Part shown: positions 44,181 through 59,100 of the stretch, piece after piece | Layout of the letters: each line of letters opens with the position of its first letter | Position numbering within the stretch: the first letter of the stretch is position 1 | Source: Haemaphysalis longicornis | Lineage: Eukaryota; Arthropoda; Arachnida; Ixodida; Ixodidae | Reading direction: 5' to 3' | Length of the DNA stretch: 64,000 nucleotides | Assembly (NCBI GenBank): GCA_013339765.2 | Contig: JABSTR010000961.1 | Coordinates: 99,985 to 163,984 of the forward strand | The notes under the pieces: model-generated | The model's database searches: none | Seen by the model: the letters and a program-made list of their open reading frames with translations, nothing else | What the model was told of the DNA's origin: nothing | Program-made: the position numbers and the translations under genes

Positions 44181-45330
44181 AAAGCTGGAAACAACAGTGT
44201 TTGAAAAATCTTTTGAGTTTGACAGCACAACCTACATAAAACTACTTATAAGATTTTCTGCGTTGGGGGGGGGGGGGCAATTCCGAATGCCTGAGCGGCT
44301 TTCGTTGGATAGTGACAGTGTGCCTTTTATTAAGAGAAAACTGCATAAAGAATTATGAATTACACCATCGTAAACGGCGGTTAATTATCTTAGCTGAGTT
44401 GCACGCCGCAAAAAACGAATATAAATTAAAATCTTGTAGTACATTAAAAAAAAAGCATGTTCGCAAAAATAAAATTAGTAGGCTGTATAACAGGTGTTCC
44501 CTGAACGAGGTAGCAAACAAAAATGTACAAATTTTCAATTTCTAACCATAACTGACATAAATCAAACACGGCGCCCATATAAGAATGCAATCACTGTTCT
44601 CGAATGTTATCCATAACCCACCCTATGCGGAAATAGAAATATAACGGCTGTTCCAACAAGAAAGCACCCGATAATTCTGTCGCCAAAAAGTTTTTGCACC
44701 AAAATTTCCGCGCGCCTGAATGTCCGCACCTAAACGTCCTGCACCGAAATGTCCTGCACCGATCAAACGCAACAATCACAACGCGATTAACTTTTCGCCG
44801 TACAATGACATACCTTGGTTTCAGTGCTATACCTTGAAGCTTCTCAGACAAGCAGACTTCATGACCTGGTCGTTCGGTTGGTCAGCTCAACAAAAATAAA
44901 TCTGCAACACAGTTACGCGAATTCCGGCAACGAAGACACGCAGCAACTCAGGCCCCGCAAAGCCGCCGGGAGGAGTCGGTGCAAGCTGCCGAACCATAAC
45001 ACCGCCACATCGCGGCGCGTTGCGGAGTTAGCCAAATTACAGGTTTTTGCTAGGGGATGCGCCGAATGGGACGGGCGGAGCAACGGCGCGCCGCCGGCAG
45101 CTGATCGCGGAGGCCATGACTCACGCCCTCGCCCGTTGAAATACGGGCGACGCGGCAGGCCGCACCTTGCGTGCGCTCTCATCCAGCGGCCGTGGCGAAA
45201 GAGAAAGAGCAAACGTAGCGCGAACGACCGTCGACTGGGAGACCGGCCGGAGGGCGGCACTCCGGCAGCGCAGCGGAACGCGCAGCGCAGCTGCGGAGTG
45301 GAATATATAACACAGCGGAATATAACAAAG
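44181..45330. other. Non-coding interval with GC-rich repeat before the satellite
   Basis: A run of about 13 G lies near 44,264. Positions 44,690-44,760 repeat the word gcacc(g/t)aaa(t/c)gtcc several times. Positions 45,060-45,300 are GC-rich and share blocks with 38,040-38,290 and with the repeat at 40,997/41,765. No gene is recognisable. Confidence 0.4.
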
Positions 45331-45575
45331 AATTCACTTTGCATGAACTGAAACGAGCATTAGCTCAGCGCAAGGCTACCTCCGTCGGCCCCGACCTTAT
45401 TCACTATGCCTTTCTGCAGCACTTAAGTGATGGGTGTTTAGAAGTGACTTTGGAGTTTAACAAAATCTGGAAAACGGGTAGACTGCCTAAAGCATGGAAA
45501 AAGGCTATCGTAATACCATTACTGAGAGACAGCAAGCCCCCAGAGTGTCCATCGGGCTACCGACCCATAACCACG
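45330..45575 (+). pseudogene. LINE reverse-transcriptase fragment at the satellite border
   Basis: The open frame reads FTLHELKRALAQRKATSVGP (the K-x-x-GPD region), then LEFNKIWKTGRLPKAWKKA and SGYRPITT, the start of the RT domain of an I-type LINE, similar to the RT at 20.9-21.7 kb. Right after the YRPI block the LINE sequence stops and satellite sequence begins (acgctatctgcgaacgacga). There is no stop between the two, so the open frame runs on into the repeat. Confidence 0.8.
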
Positions 45576-48500
45576 CTATCTGCGAACGACGAGCCACCAT
45601 CTCCACCAGGAATCCGCATCGACTACTTAAAGCACCGGCCATCGGGTGTAAGTTGGGGGTCGACACCGCAATGAACGTGGTCACTCACCCTCTATTCCCA
45701 CTGCAGATCCTCCTGCTGTGGACGGCAACAGTGCGCTTGCCCTTCAGCCACAACTGCCCTTTTCTGGTGCCCGCTTCCTGACTGTTCAAGCCTGCCATTC
45801 TCCCTCGCCCATCAACAACGACGGTAATTGTTATCCGCCAGTTCTGGCTCGGATGCACCACGCTACCTGCCAACGACGAGCCACCATCTCCACCAGGAAT
45901 CCGCATTGACTACTTAAAGCACCGGCCATCGGGTGGCACTTGGGGCTCGACACCGCAATGAACGTGGTAACTCACCTTCCGTTCCCACTGCAGATCCTCC
46001 TGCTATGGACGGCAACAGTGCTCTTGCCCTTCAGCGACAACTGCCCTTTTCTGGTGCCCGGTTCCTGCCCGTTCAAGCCTGCCATTCTCCCTCGTCCATC
46101 AACAACGACGGGAACTGTTATCCGCCAATTCTGGCTGGGACGCAACACGCTATCTGCCAACGACGAGCCACCACTTCCACCAGGAATCCGCATCGACTAC
46201 TTAAAGCATCGGCCATCGGGTGTCAGTTGGGGCTCGACACCGCAATGAATGTCGTCACACACTTACGGTTCACACTGCAGATCCTCTTCCTATGGACCGC
46301 AACAGTGCCCTTGCCCTTCAGCCACAACTGCCGTTTTTTGGTGCCCGGTTCCTGCCCGTTCAAGCCTGCCATTCTCCCTCGCCCATCAACAACGACGGCA
46401 ACACTTATCCGCCGGTTGTGGCTGGAGCGCACCACGCTATCTGCCAACGACGAGCCAACATCTCCACCAGGAATCCGCATCGACTACTGAAAGCACCGGC
46501 AATCGGGTGGCAGTTGGGGCACGACGCCGCAATGAACGTGGTCACTCACCTTCCGTTCCCCCTGCAGATCCTCCTGCTATGGACGGCAACAGTGCCCTTG
46601 CCCTTAAGCCACAACTGCCGTTTTCTGGTGCCCGGTTCCTGCCCTTTCAAGCCTGTCATTCTCCCTCGCCCATCAACAACGACGGCAACTGTTATCTGCC
46701 AGTTCTTTCTAGGACAACCACGCCATCTGCCAACGACAAGCCACCATCTCCACCAGAAACCGGCATCGACTACTTAAAGATCGGGTGCCAGTTGGGGCTC
46801 GACACCGCAATGGACGTGGTCACTCACCCTCCATTCCCACTGCAGATCCTCCTGCTGTGGACGGCAACAGTGCGCTTGCCCTTCAGCCACAACTGCCGTT
46901 TTCTGGTGCCCGGTTCCTGCCTGTTCAAGCCTGCCATTCTCCCTCGTCCATCAACCATGACGGCAACTGTTATCCGCCAATTCTGGCTGGGACGCAACAC
47001 GCTATCTGCCAACGACGAGCCACCATTTCCACCAGGAATCCGCATCGACTACTTAAAGCATCGGCCATCGGGTGTCAGTTGGGGCTCGACACCGCAATGA
47101 ATGTCGTCACTCACTTACGGTTCACACTGCAGATCCTCTTGCTATGGACGGCAACAGTGCCCTTGCCCTTAAGCCACAACTGCCGTTTTCTGGTGCCCGG
47201 TTCCTGCCCTTTCAAGCTTGTCATTCTCCCTCGCCCATCAACAACGACGGCAACTGTTATCCGCCAATTCTGGCTTGGACGCAACACGATATCTGCCAAC
47301 GACGAGCCACCATTTCCACCACGAATCCGCATCGACTACTTAAAGATCGGGTGCCAATTGGGGCTCGACACCGCAATGAACGTGGTCACTCACCCTCCAT
47401 TCCCACTGCAGATCCTCCTGCTGTGGACGGCAACAGTGCCCTTGCCCTTAAGCCAGAACTGCCGTTTTCTGGTGCCCGGTTCCTGCCCGTTCAAGCCTGT
47501 CATTTTCCCTCGCCCATCAACAACGACGGCAACTGTTATCCGCCAATTCTGGCTGGGACGCAACACGCTATCTGCCAACGATGAGCCACCATTTCCACCA
47601 GGAATCCACGTCGGCTACTTAAAGCACCGGCCATCGGGTGTCAGTTGGGGCTCGACACCGCAATGAATTTCGTCACTCACTTACGGTTCACACGGCAGAT
47701 CCTCTTGCTATGGACGGCAACAGTGCCCTTGCCCATCAGCCACAACTGCCGTTTTCTGGTGCCCGGTTCCTGCCCTTTCAAGCTTGTCATTCTCCCTCGC
47801 CCATCAACAACGACGGCAACTGTTATCCGCCAATTCTGACTGGGACGCAACCCGCTATGTGCCAACGACGAGCCACCATTTCCACCAGGAATCCGCATCG
47901 ACTACTTAAAGCATCGGCCATTGGGTGTCAGTTGGGGCTCGACACCGCAATGAATGTTGTCACTCACTTACGGTTCACACTGCAGATCCTCTTGCTATGG
48001 ATGGCAACAGTGCGCTTGCCCTTAAGCCACAACTGCCGTTTTCTGGTGCCCGGTTCCTGCCCTTTCAAGCTTGTCATTCTCCCTCGCCCATCAACAACGA
48101 CGGCAACTGTTATCCGCCAATTCTGGCTGGGACGCAACACGCTATCTGCCAACGACGAGCCACCATTTCCACCAGGAATCCGCGTCGGCTACTTAAAGCA
48201 CCGGCCATCGGGCGTCAGTTGGGACTCGACACCGCAATCAATGTCGTCACTCACGGTTCACACTGCAGATCCTCTTGCTATGGACGGCAACAGTGCCCTT
48301 GCCCATCAGCCAGAACTGCCGTTTTCTGGTGCCCGGTTCCTGCCCTTTCAAGCCTGTCATTCTCCCTCGCCCATCAACAACGACGGCAACTGTTATCCGC
48401 CAATTCTGGCTGGGACGCAACACGCTATCTGCCAATGACGAGCCACCATTTCCACCAGGAATCCGCATCGACTACTTAAAGATCGGGTGCCAATTCGGGC

Positions 48501-49661
48501 TCGACACCGCAATGAACGTGGTCACTCACCCTCCATTCCCACTGCAGATCCTCCTGCTGTGGACGGCAACAGTGCCCTTGCCCTTAAGCCACAACTGCCG
48601 TTTTCTGGTGCCCGGTTCCTACTCGTTCAAGCCTGTCATTTTCCCTCGCCCATCAACAACGACGGCAACTGTTATCCGCCAATTCTGGCTGGGACGCAAC
48701 ACGCTATCTGCCAACGACGAGCCACCATTTCCACCAGGAATCCACGTCGGCTACTTAAAGCACCGGCCATCGGGTGTCAGTTGGGGCTCGACACCGCAAT
48801 GAATGTCGTCACTCACTTACGGTTCACACGGCAGATCCTCTTGCTATGGACGGCAACAGTGCCCTTGCCCATCAGCCACAACTGCCGTTTTCTGGTGCCC
48901 GGATCCTGCCCTTTCAAGCCTGTCATTCTCCCTCGCCCATCAACAACGACGGCAACTGTTATCCGCCAGTTCTTTCTAGGACAACCACGCTATCTGCCAA
49001 CGACAAGCCACATCTCCACCAGAAATCGGCATCGACTACTTAAAGATCGGGTGCCAGTTGGGGCTCGACACCGCAATGGACGTGGTCACTCACCCTCCAT
49101 TCCCACTGCAGATCCTCCTGCTGTGGACGGCAACAGTGCGCTTGCCCTTCAGCCACAACTGCCGTTTTCTGGTGCCGGTTCCTGCCCGTTCAAGCCTGCC
49201 ATTCTCCCTCGCCCATCAACAACGAGGGCAACTGTTATCCGCCAATTCTGGCTGGGATGCAACACGCTATCTGCCAACGACGAGCCACCATTTCCACCAG
49301 GAGTCTGCATCGACTACTTAAAGCACCGGCCATCGGGTGTCAGTTCGGGCCCGACACCGCAATGCATGTCGTCCCTCACTTACGGTTCACACTGCAGATC
49401 CTCTTGCTATGGACGGCAACAGTGCACTTGCCCATCAGCCACAACTGCCGTTTTCTGGTGCCCGGTTCCTGCCCTTTCAAGCCTGTCATTCTCCCTCGCC
49501 CATCAACAACGACGGCAACTGTTATCCGCCAATTCTGGCTGGGACGCAACCCGCTATATGCCAAAGACGAGCCACCATTTCCACCAGGAATCCGCGTCGG
49601 CTACTTAAAGCACCGGCCATCGGGTGTCAGTTGGGGCTGGACACCGCAATGAACGTGGTGC

Positions 49662-50197
49662 CTGCACGGCAACACGCCCTTCAGCCACAACTGCCGCCCC
49701 GGTTCCTTTCCAAATTCTCTCGACGCCGCCCGCCAACTCACGACATTACCCCACCGCATTCTCTTCCCCAGGCTCATCGATATCGGTTTCCCCCTTGCTC
49801 CCCACCTTGGACGGAACCGCCTAGCAGCACGGCCGCACCCCGCCACCTGCCTCTCCTCCAACTGCCTGCCCAAACTCCAACTTCCTGACTCCCTCAAGCA
49901 ATTCTTCGCCCATTCACACGACGCCACCACATTTCGCTCAACCGCCACCGGGTCACTCGCCACACCGCATCAACCACCTCGCCAACAGTGCCATCAGCCC
50001 AACTGCCTCTGTGGCAAGCCAATTCCCTCGCGACCCTCCGCCCCTGGCCCGCTTCTGCCCGACAAGCCTCGGTTCCCCTCCCTCGCGGCAACGATCCTGC
50101 CCTCCACAACGGGCGGAACCAGCCACCGGGCCAGGAACCTCTCCACCCAGAGGCAAGACGGGCCACACCCGAGGTCGCACTCACTTGGGGCTCCACA
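49662..50197 (+). repeat. Interruption of the satellite by about 535 bp of other sequence
   Basis: Array sequence stops at gaacgtggtg (49,661) and resumes at actgcagatcctcctg (about 50,197). Inside, only about 49,680-49,715 resembles the unit (cttcagccacaactgccg). The rest is C-rich, non-repetitive in this window, without stops in some frames, and shows no domain. It has no visible inverted or direct terminal repeats. It may be an ancestral flank captured between array blocks, or a misjoin. Confidence 0.7.
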
Positions 50198-53100
50198 CTG
50201 CAGATCCTCCTGCTGTGGACGGCAACAGTGCCCTTGCCCTTCAGCCACAACTGCCGTTTTCTGGTGCCCGGTTCCTGCCCGTTCAAGCCTGCCATTCTCC
50301 CTCGCCCATCAACAACGACGGCAACTGTTATCCGCCAATTCTGGCTGGGATGCAACACGCTATCTGCCAACGACGAGCCACCATTTCCACCAGGAATCCG
50401 CATCGACTACTTAAAGCACCGGCCATCGGGTGTCAGTTGGGGCTCGACACCGCAATGAATGTCGTCACTCACTTACGGTTCCACACTGCAGATCCTCTTG
50501 CTATGGACGGCAACAGTGCCCTTGCCCATCAGCCACAACTGCCGTTTTCTGGTGCCCGGTTCCTGCCCTGCCCGTTCAAGCCTGCCATTCTCCCTCGCCC
50601 ATCAACAACGACGGCAACTGTTATCCGCCAATTCTGGCTGGGACGCAACACGCTATCTGCCAACGACGAGCCACCATTTCCACCAGGAATCCGCATCGAC
50701 TACTTAAAGCACCGGTCATCGGGTGTCAGTTGGGGCTCGACACCGCAATGAATGTCGTCACTCACTTCACACGATCCTCTTGTTGGACGGCACACTGCAG
50801 ACTGCCGTTTTCTGGTGCCCGGTTCCTGCCCTTGCTATTCTCCCTGCCCATCAACAACGACGGCAACAGTGCCCTTGCCAACGACGAGCCCATCAGCCAC
50901 AACTGCCGTTTTCTGGTGCCCGGTTCCTGCCGTCCTGCCCGTTCAAGCCTGCCATTCTCCCTCGCCCATCAACAACGACGGCAACTGTTATCCGCCAATT
51001 CTGGCTGCGACGCAACACGCTATCTGCCAACGACGAGCCACCATTTCCACCAGGAATCCGCATCGACTACTTAAAGCACCGGCCATCGGGTGTCAGTTGG
51101 GGCTCGACACCGCAATGAACGTGGTCACTCACCCTCCATTCCACTGCAGCATCCTCCTGCTGTGGACGGTAACAGTGCGCTTGCCCTTCAGCACAACTGC
51201 CGTTTTATGGTGCCCCGGTTCCTGCCCGTTCAAGCCTGCCATTCTCCCTCGCCCATCAACAACGGACGGTAACTGTTATCCGCCAATTCTTGCTAGGGAC
51301 GACACACGCTATCTGCCAACGACGAGCCACCATCTCACCAGGAAATCCGCATCGACTACTTAAAGATCGGGTGCCAATTTGGGCTCGACACCGCAATGAA
51401 ACGTGGTCACTCACCCTCCATTCCCACTGCAGATCCTCCTGCTGTGGACGGCAACAGTGCCCTTGCCCTTAAGCCACAACTGCCGTTTTCTGGTGCCCGG
51501 TTTCCCTAGCCCGTTCAAGCCTGTCATTTCCCTCGCCCATCAACAACGACGGCAACTGTTATCCGCCCTATCTGGCTTGGACGCAACACGCTATCTGCCA
51601 ACGACGAGCCACCATCTCCACCAGAAATCCGGCAATCGACTACTTAAAGATCGGGTGCCCATGTTGGGGCTCGACAACCGCAATGAACGTGGTCACTCAC
51701 CCCTCCATTCCCACTGCAGATCCTCCTGCTGTGGACGGCAACAGTGCGCTTGCCCTTCAGCCACAACTGCCGTTTCTGGTGCCGGTTCCTGCCCGTTCAA
51801 GCCTGCCATTCTCCCTCGCCATCAACAACGACGGCAACTGTTATCCGCCAATTCTGGCTGGATGCAACACGCTATCTGCCACGACGAGCCCCATTTCCAC
51901 CAGGAGTCCGCATCGACTAATTAAAGCAACGGCCATCGGGGTCAGTTGGGGCTCGACACCGAAATGAATGTCGTCACTCATTACGGTTCACACTGCAGAT
52001 CCTCTTGCTATGGACGGCAACAGGTGCACTTGCCCATCAGCCACAACTGCCGTTTTCTGGGTGCCCGGTTCCTGCCCTTTCAAGCCTGTTCATTCTCCCT
52101 CGACCCATCAACAACGACGGCAACTGTTATCCGCCAATTCTGGCTGGGACGCAACACGCTATCTGCCAACGACGAGCCACCATTTCCACCAGGAATCCGC
52201 ATCGACTACTTAAAGCACCGGCCATCGGGTGTCAGTTGGGGCTCGACACCGCAATGAACGTGGTCACTCACCTTCCATTCCCACTGCAGATCCTCCTGCT
52301 ATGGACGGCAACAGTGCCCTTGCCCTTCAGCCACAACTGCCGTTTTCTGGTGCCCGGTTCCTGCCCGTTCAAGCCTGCCATTCTCCCTCGCCCATCAACA
52401 ACGACGGCAACTGTTATCCGCCAATTCTGGCTGGGACGCAACACGCTATCTGCCAACGACGAGCCACCATTTCCACCAGGAATCCGCATCGACTACTTAA
52501 AGCACCGGCCATCGGGTGTCAGTTGGGGCTCGACACCGCAATGAATGTGGTCACTCACTTACGGTTCCCACTGCAGATCCTCTTGCTGTGGACGGCAACA
52601 GTGCCCTTGCCCTTCAGCCACAACTGCCGTTTTCTGGTGCCCGGTTCTGGTCCTGCCCGTTAAGCCTGCCATTCTCCCTCGCCCATCAACAACGACGGCA
52701 CTGTTATCGCCAATTCTGGCTGGGATGCAACACGCTATCTGCCACGACGAGCCACCATTTCCACCAGGATTCCGCATCGGACTACTTAAAGCACCGGCCA
52801 TCGGGTGTCAGTTGGGGCTCGACACCGCAAGGAATGTCGTCACTCACTTACGGTTCACACTGCAGATCTCTTGCTATGGACGGCAACAGTGCCCTTGCCC
52901 ATCAGCCACAACTGCCGTTTTCTGGTGCCCGGTTCCTGCCGTCCTGCCCGTTCAAAGCCTGCCATTCTCCCTCGCCCATCAACAAACGACGGCAACTGTT
53001 ATCCCCCAATTCTGGCTGCGACGCACATGCTATCTTCCAACGACGAGCCACCATTTCCACGAGGAAATCGCATCGACTACTTAAAGCACAGGCATCGGTG

Positions 53101-56100
53101 TCAGTTGGGGCTCGACACCGCATGAACTGTCGGTCACTCACTTACAGTTCACACTGCAGATCCTCCTTGCTATGGACGGCAACAGTGCACGTGCCCATCA
53201 GCCACAACTGCCGTTTCTGGTGCCCGGTTCCTGCCCGTTCAAGCCTGTCATTCTCCCCTCGCCATCAACAACGACGGCAACTGTTATCCGCCAGTTCTTT
53301 CTAGGACGACCCACGCTATCTGCCAACGACAAGCCACCATCGCCACCCGGAAATCCGCATCGACTACTTAAAGATCGGGCTGCCAATTCGGGCTCGACAC
53401 CGCAATGAACGTGGGTCACCTCATCCTCCATTCCCACTGCAGCATCCTCCTGCTAGTGGACGGCAACAGTGCGCTTGCCATTCAGCCAAACTTGCCGTTT
53501 TATGGTGCCCCGGTTCCTGCCCGTTCAAGCCTGCCATTCTCCCTCGCCCATCAACAACGACGGCAACTGTTATCCGCCAGTTCTGTCTAGGACGACACAC
53601 GCTATCTGCCAACGACAAGCCACCATTTCCACCAGGAATCCGCATCGACTACTTAAAAGATCGGGTGTCAGTTGGGGCTCGACACCGCAATGAATGTGGT
53701 CACTCACTTCCACGGTTCACACTGCAGATCCTCCTCTTGCTGTGGACGGCAACAGTGCGCTTGCCCTTCAGCCACAACTGCCGTTTTCTGGTGCCCGGTT
53801 CCTGCCCGTTCAAGCCTGCCATTCTCCCTCGCCCATCAACAACGACGGCAACTGTTATCCGCCAATTCTGGCTGGGACGCAACACGCTATCTGCCAACGA
53901 CGAGCCACCATTTCCACCAGGAATCCGCATCGACTACTTAAAGATCGGGTGCCAATTGGGGCTCGACACCGCAATGAACGTGGTCGTCACTCACTTCCAC
54001 GGTTCCCACTGCAGATCCTCCTGCTATGGACGGCAACAGTGCCCTTGCCCATCAGCCACAACTGCCGTTTTCTGGTGCCCGGTTCCTGCCCGTTCAAGCC
54101 TGCCATTCTCCCTCGCCCATCAACAACGACGGCAACTGTTATCCGCCAATTCTGGCTGGGACGCAACACGCTATCTGCCAACGACGAGCCACCATTTCCA
54201 CCAGGAATCCGCATCGACTACTTAAAGCACCGGCCATCGGGTGTCAGTTGGGGCTCGACACCGCAATGAATGTCGTCACTCACTTACGGTTCACACTGCA
54301 GATCCTCTTGCTATGGACGGCAACAGTGCCCTTGCCCTTCAGCCACAACTGCCGTTTTCTGGTGCCCGGTTCCTGCCCGTTCAAGCCTGCCATTCTCCCT
54401 CGCCCATCAACAACGACGGCAACTGTTATCCGCCAATTCTGGCTGGGACGCAACACGCTATCTGCCAACGACGAGCCACCATTTCCACCAGGAATCCGCA
54501 TCGACTACTTAAAAGCCATCGGGTGCCAGTTGGGGCTCGACACCGCAATGAACGTGGTCACTCACTTCCATTCACACTGCAGATCCTCTTGCTATGGACG
54601 GCAACAGTGCCCTTGCCCTTCAGCCACAACTGCCGTTTTCTGGTGCCCGGCTCCTGCCCGTTTCAAGCCTGCCATTCTCCCTCGCCCATCAACAACGACG
54701 GCAACTGTTTATCCGCCAATTCTGTCTGGGACGCAACACGCTATCTGCCAACGACGAGCACCATTTCAAACCAGGAATCCGCATCGACTACTTAAAGATC
54801 GGGTGCCAATTGGTGCTCGACACCGCAATGAACGTGGTCACTCACCCTCCATTCCCACTGCAGATCCTCTGCTGTGGACGGCAACAGTGCCCTTGCCCTT
54901 AAGCAGCCAAACTGCCGGTTTCTGGTGCCCGGTTCCTCCCCGTTCAAGCCTGTCATTTTCCCATCGCCATCAACAACGACGGCAACTGTTATCCGCCAAT
55001 TCTGGCGTGGGACGGCAACACGCTATCTGCCAACGACGAGCCACCATTTCCACAGGAGTCCGCATCGACTACTTAAAGCACCGGCCATCGGGGTGTCAGT
55101 TGGGGCTCGACACCGCAATGAATGTCGTCACTCACTTACGGTTCACACTGCAGATCCTCTTGCTATGGACGGCAACAGTGCCCTTGCCCATCAGCCACAA
55201 CTGCCGTTTTCTGGTGCCCGGTTCCTGCCCTTTCAAGCCTGCCATTCTCCCTCGCCCATCAACAACGACGGCAACTGTTATCCGCCAATTCTGGCTGGGA
55301 CGCAACACGCTATCTGCCAACGACGAGCCACCATTCTCCACCAGGAATCCGCATCGACTACTTAAAGCACCGGATCGGGTGCCAGTTGGGGCTCGACACC
55401 GCAATGAACGTGGTCACTCACCCTCCACGGTTCCCACTGCAGATCCTCTTGCTATGGACGGCAACAGTGCCCTTGCCCATCAGCCACAACTGCCGTTTTC
55501 TGGTGCCCGGTTCCTGCCCGTTCAAGCCTGCCATTCTCCCTCGCCCATCAACAACGACGGCAACTGTTATCCGCCAATTCTGGCTGGGACGCAACACGCT
55601 ATCTGCCAACGACGAGCCACCATTTCCAACGCAGGAATCCGCATCGACTACTTAAAGCACGGCCACCGGGTGTCGTTGGTGCGCGACACCCGCAATGAAT
55701 GTCGTCCCTCACTTACGGTTCACCACTGCAGATCCTCTTGCTATGGACGCAACAGTGCCCTTGCCCTCAGCCAGAACTGCCGTTTTCTGGTGCCCGGTTT
55801 TCCTGCCCTTTCAAGCCTTGTCATTCTCCCTCGCCCATCAACAACGACGGCAACTGTTATCCGCAATTCTGGCTGGGACGCAACACGCTATCTTCCAATG
55901 ACGAGCCCACCATTTTCCACCAAGGAATCCGCATCGACTACTTAAAGATCGGGTGCCAATTGGTGCTCGACACCGCAATGAACGTGGTCACTCACCCTCC
56001 ATTCCCACTGCAGATCCTCCTGCTGTGGACGGCAACAGTGCCCTTGCCCTTAAGCCACAACTGCCGTTTTCTGGTGCCCCCGTTCCTGACTCGTTCAAGC

Positions 56101-59100
56101 CTGTCATTTTCCCTCGTCCATCAACAACGACGGCAACTGTTATCCGCCAATTCTGGCTGGGACGCAACACGCTATCTGCCAACGACGAGCCACCATTTCC
56201 ACCAGGAATCCGCATCGACTACTTAAAGCACCGGCCATCGGGTGTCAGTTGGGGCTCGACACCGCAATGAATGTCGTCACTCACTTACGGTTCACACTGC
56301 AGATCCTCTTGCTATGGACGGCAACAGTGCCCTTGCCCATCAGCCACAACTGCCGTTTTCTGGTGCCCGGTTCCTGCCCTTTCAAGCCTGCCATTCTCCC
56401 TCGCCCATCAACAACGACGGCAACTGTTATCCGCCAATTCTGGCTGGGACGCAACCACGCTATCTGCCAACGACGAGCCACCATTCTCCACCAGGAATCC
56501 GCATCGACTACTTAAAGATCGGGTGCCAGTTGGGGCTCGACACCGCAATGAACGTCGTCACTCACTTCCACGGTTCCCACTGCAGATCCTCCTGCTGTGG
56601 ACGGCAACAGTGCGCTTGCCCTTCAGCCACAACTGCCGTTTTTCTGGTGCCCGGTCCTGCCCGTTCAAGCCTTCAAGTCCTGCAATTCTCCCTCGCCCAT
56701 CAACAACGACGGCAACTGTTATCCGCCAATTCTGGCTGGACGCAACACGCTATCTGCCAACGACGAGCCACCATTTCACCAGAATCCGCATCGCTACTTA
56801 AAGCATCGGCCATCGGGCGTCAAAGTTGGTGCTCGACACCGCAATGAATGTGGTCACTCACCCAGGTTCACACTTGCAGATCCTCTTGCTATGGACGGCA
56901 AACAGTGCCTTTGGCCCTTAAGCCACAACTGCCGTTTTTCTGGTGCCGGTTCCTGCCTTTCAAGCCTGTCATTCTCCCTCGCCCATCACACGACGGCAAC
57001 TGTTATCCGCCAATTCTGGCTGGGACGCAACACGCTATCTGCCAACGACGAGCCACCATTTCCACCAGGAATCCGCATCGACTACGTAAGCACAACCGGC
57101 CATCGGGTGCAGTTTGGGGCTCGACCACCAGCATGAATGTCGTCACTCACTTACGGTTCACACTGCAGATCCTGCCTTGCTATGGACGGCAACAGTGCCC
57201 TTGCCCATCAGCCACAACTGCCGTTTTCTGGTGCCCGGTTCCTGCCCCCTGCCCGTTCAAGCCTGCCATTCTCCCTCGCCCATCAACAACGACGGCAACT
57301 GTTATCCGCCAATTCTGGCTGGGACGCAACACGCTATCTGCCAACGACGAGCCACCATTTCCACCAGGAATCCGCATCGACTACTTAAAGCACCGGCCAT
57401 CGGGTGTCAGTTGGTGCTCGACACCGCAATGAATGTCGTCACTCACTTACGGTTCACACTGCAGATCCTCTTGCTATGGACGGCAACAGTGCCCTTGCCC
57501 TTCAGCCACAACTGCCGTTTTCTGGTGCCCGGTTCCTGCCCTGCCCGTTCAAGCCTGTCATTCTCCCTCGCCCATCAACAACGACGGCAACTGTTATCCG
57601 CCAATTCTGGCTGGGACGCAACACGCTATCTGCCAACGACGAGCCACCATTTCCACCAGGAATCCGCATCGACTACTTAAAGCACCGGCCATCGGGTGTC
57701 AGTTGGGGCTCGACACCGCAATGAATGTCGTCACTCACTTACGGTTCACACTGCAGATCCTCTTGCTGTGGACGGCAACAGTGCCCTTGCCCATCAGCCA
57801 CAACTGCCGTTTTCTGGTGCCCGGTTCCTGCCCGTTCAAGCCTGCCATTCTCCCTCGCCCATCAACAACGACGGCAACTGTTATCCGCCAATTCTGGCTG
57901 GGACGCAACACGCTATCTGCCAACGACGAGCCACCATTTCCACCAGGAATCCGCATCGACTACTTAAAGCACCGGCCATCGGGTGTCAGTTGGGGCTCGA
58001 CACCGCAATGAATGTCGTCACTCACTTACGGTTCACACTGCAGATCCTCTTGCTATGGACGGCAACAGTGCCCTTGCCCATCAGCCACAACTGCCGTTTT
58101 CTGGTGCCCGGTTCCTGCCCGTTCAAGCCTGCCATTCTCCCTCGCCCATCAACAACGACGGCAACTGTTATCCGCCAATTCTGGCTGGACGCAACCACGC
58201 TATCTGCCAACGACGAGCCACCATCTCCACCAGGAATCCGCATCGACTACTTAAAGCCATCGGGTGTCAGTTGGGGCTCGACACCGCAATGAACGTCGTC
58301 ACTCACTTCCACGGTTCCACACTGCAGATCCTCTTGCTGTGGACGGCAACAGTGCCGCTTGCCCTTCAGCCACAACTGCCGTTTTCTGGTGCCCGGTTCC
58401 TGCCCGTTCAAGCCTGCCATTCTCCCTCGCCCATCAACAACGACGGCAACTGTTATCCGCCAATTCTGGCTGGACGCAACACGCTATCTGCCAACGACGA
58501 GCCACCATTTCCACCAGGAATCCGCATCGACTACTTAAAGCACCGGCCATCGGGTGTCAGTTGGGGCTCGACACCGCAATGAATGTCGTCACTCACTTAC
58601 GGTTCACACTGCAGATCCTCTTGCTATGGACGGCAACAGTGCCCTTGCCCATCAGCCACAACTGCCGTTTTCTGGTGCCCGGTTCCTGCCCGTTCAAGCC
58701 TGCCATTCTCCCTCACCCATCAACAACGACGGCAACTGTTATCCGCCAAGTTCTGGCTAGGACGCAACCACGCTATCTGCCAACGACAAGCCACCATCTC
58801 CACCAGAAATCCGCATCGACTACTTAAAGCCATCGGGTGCCAGTTGGGGCTCGACACCGCAATGAACGTGGTCACTCACCCTCCACGGTTCACACTGCAG
58901 ATCCTCCTGCTGTGGACGGCAACAGTGCGCTTGCCCTTCAGCCACAACTGCCGTTTTCTGGTGCCCGGTTCCTGCCCGTTCAAGCCTGCCATTCTCCCTC
59001 GCCCATCAACAACGACGGCAACTGTTATCCGCCAATTCTTTCTAGGACGACCACGCTATCTGCCAACGACAAGCCACCATCTCCACCAGGAATCCGCATC

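Noticed and set aside
54026..55945. 639-codon open frame in the satellite
   Set aside because: It reads successive repeat units in different phases because the unit is not a multiple of three and is further shifted by indels. The same holds for all long frames from 45.6 to 64 kb on both strands.
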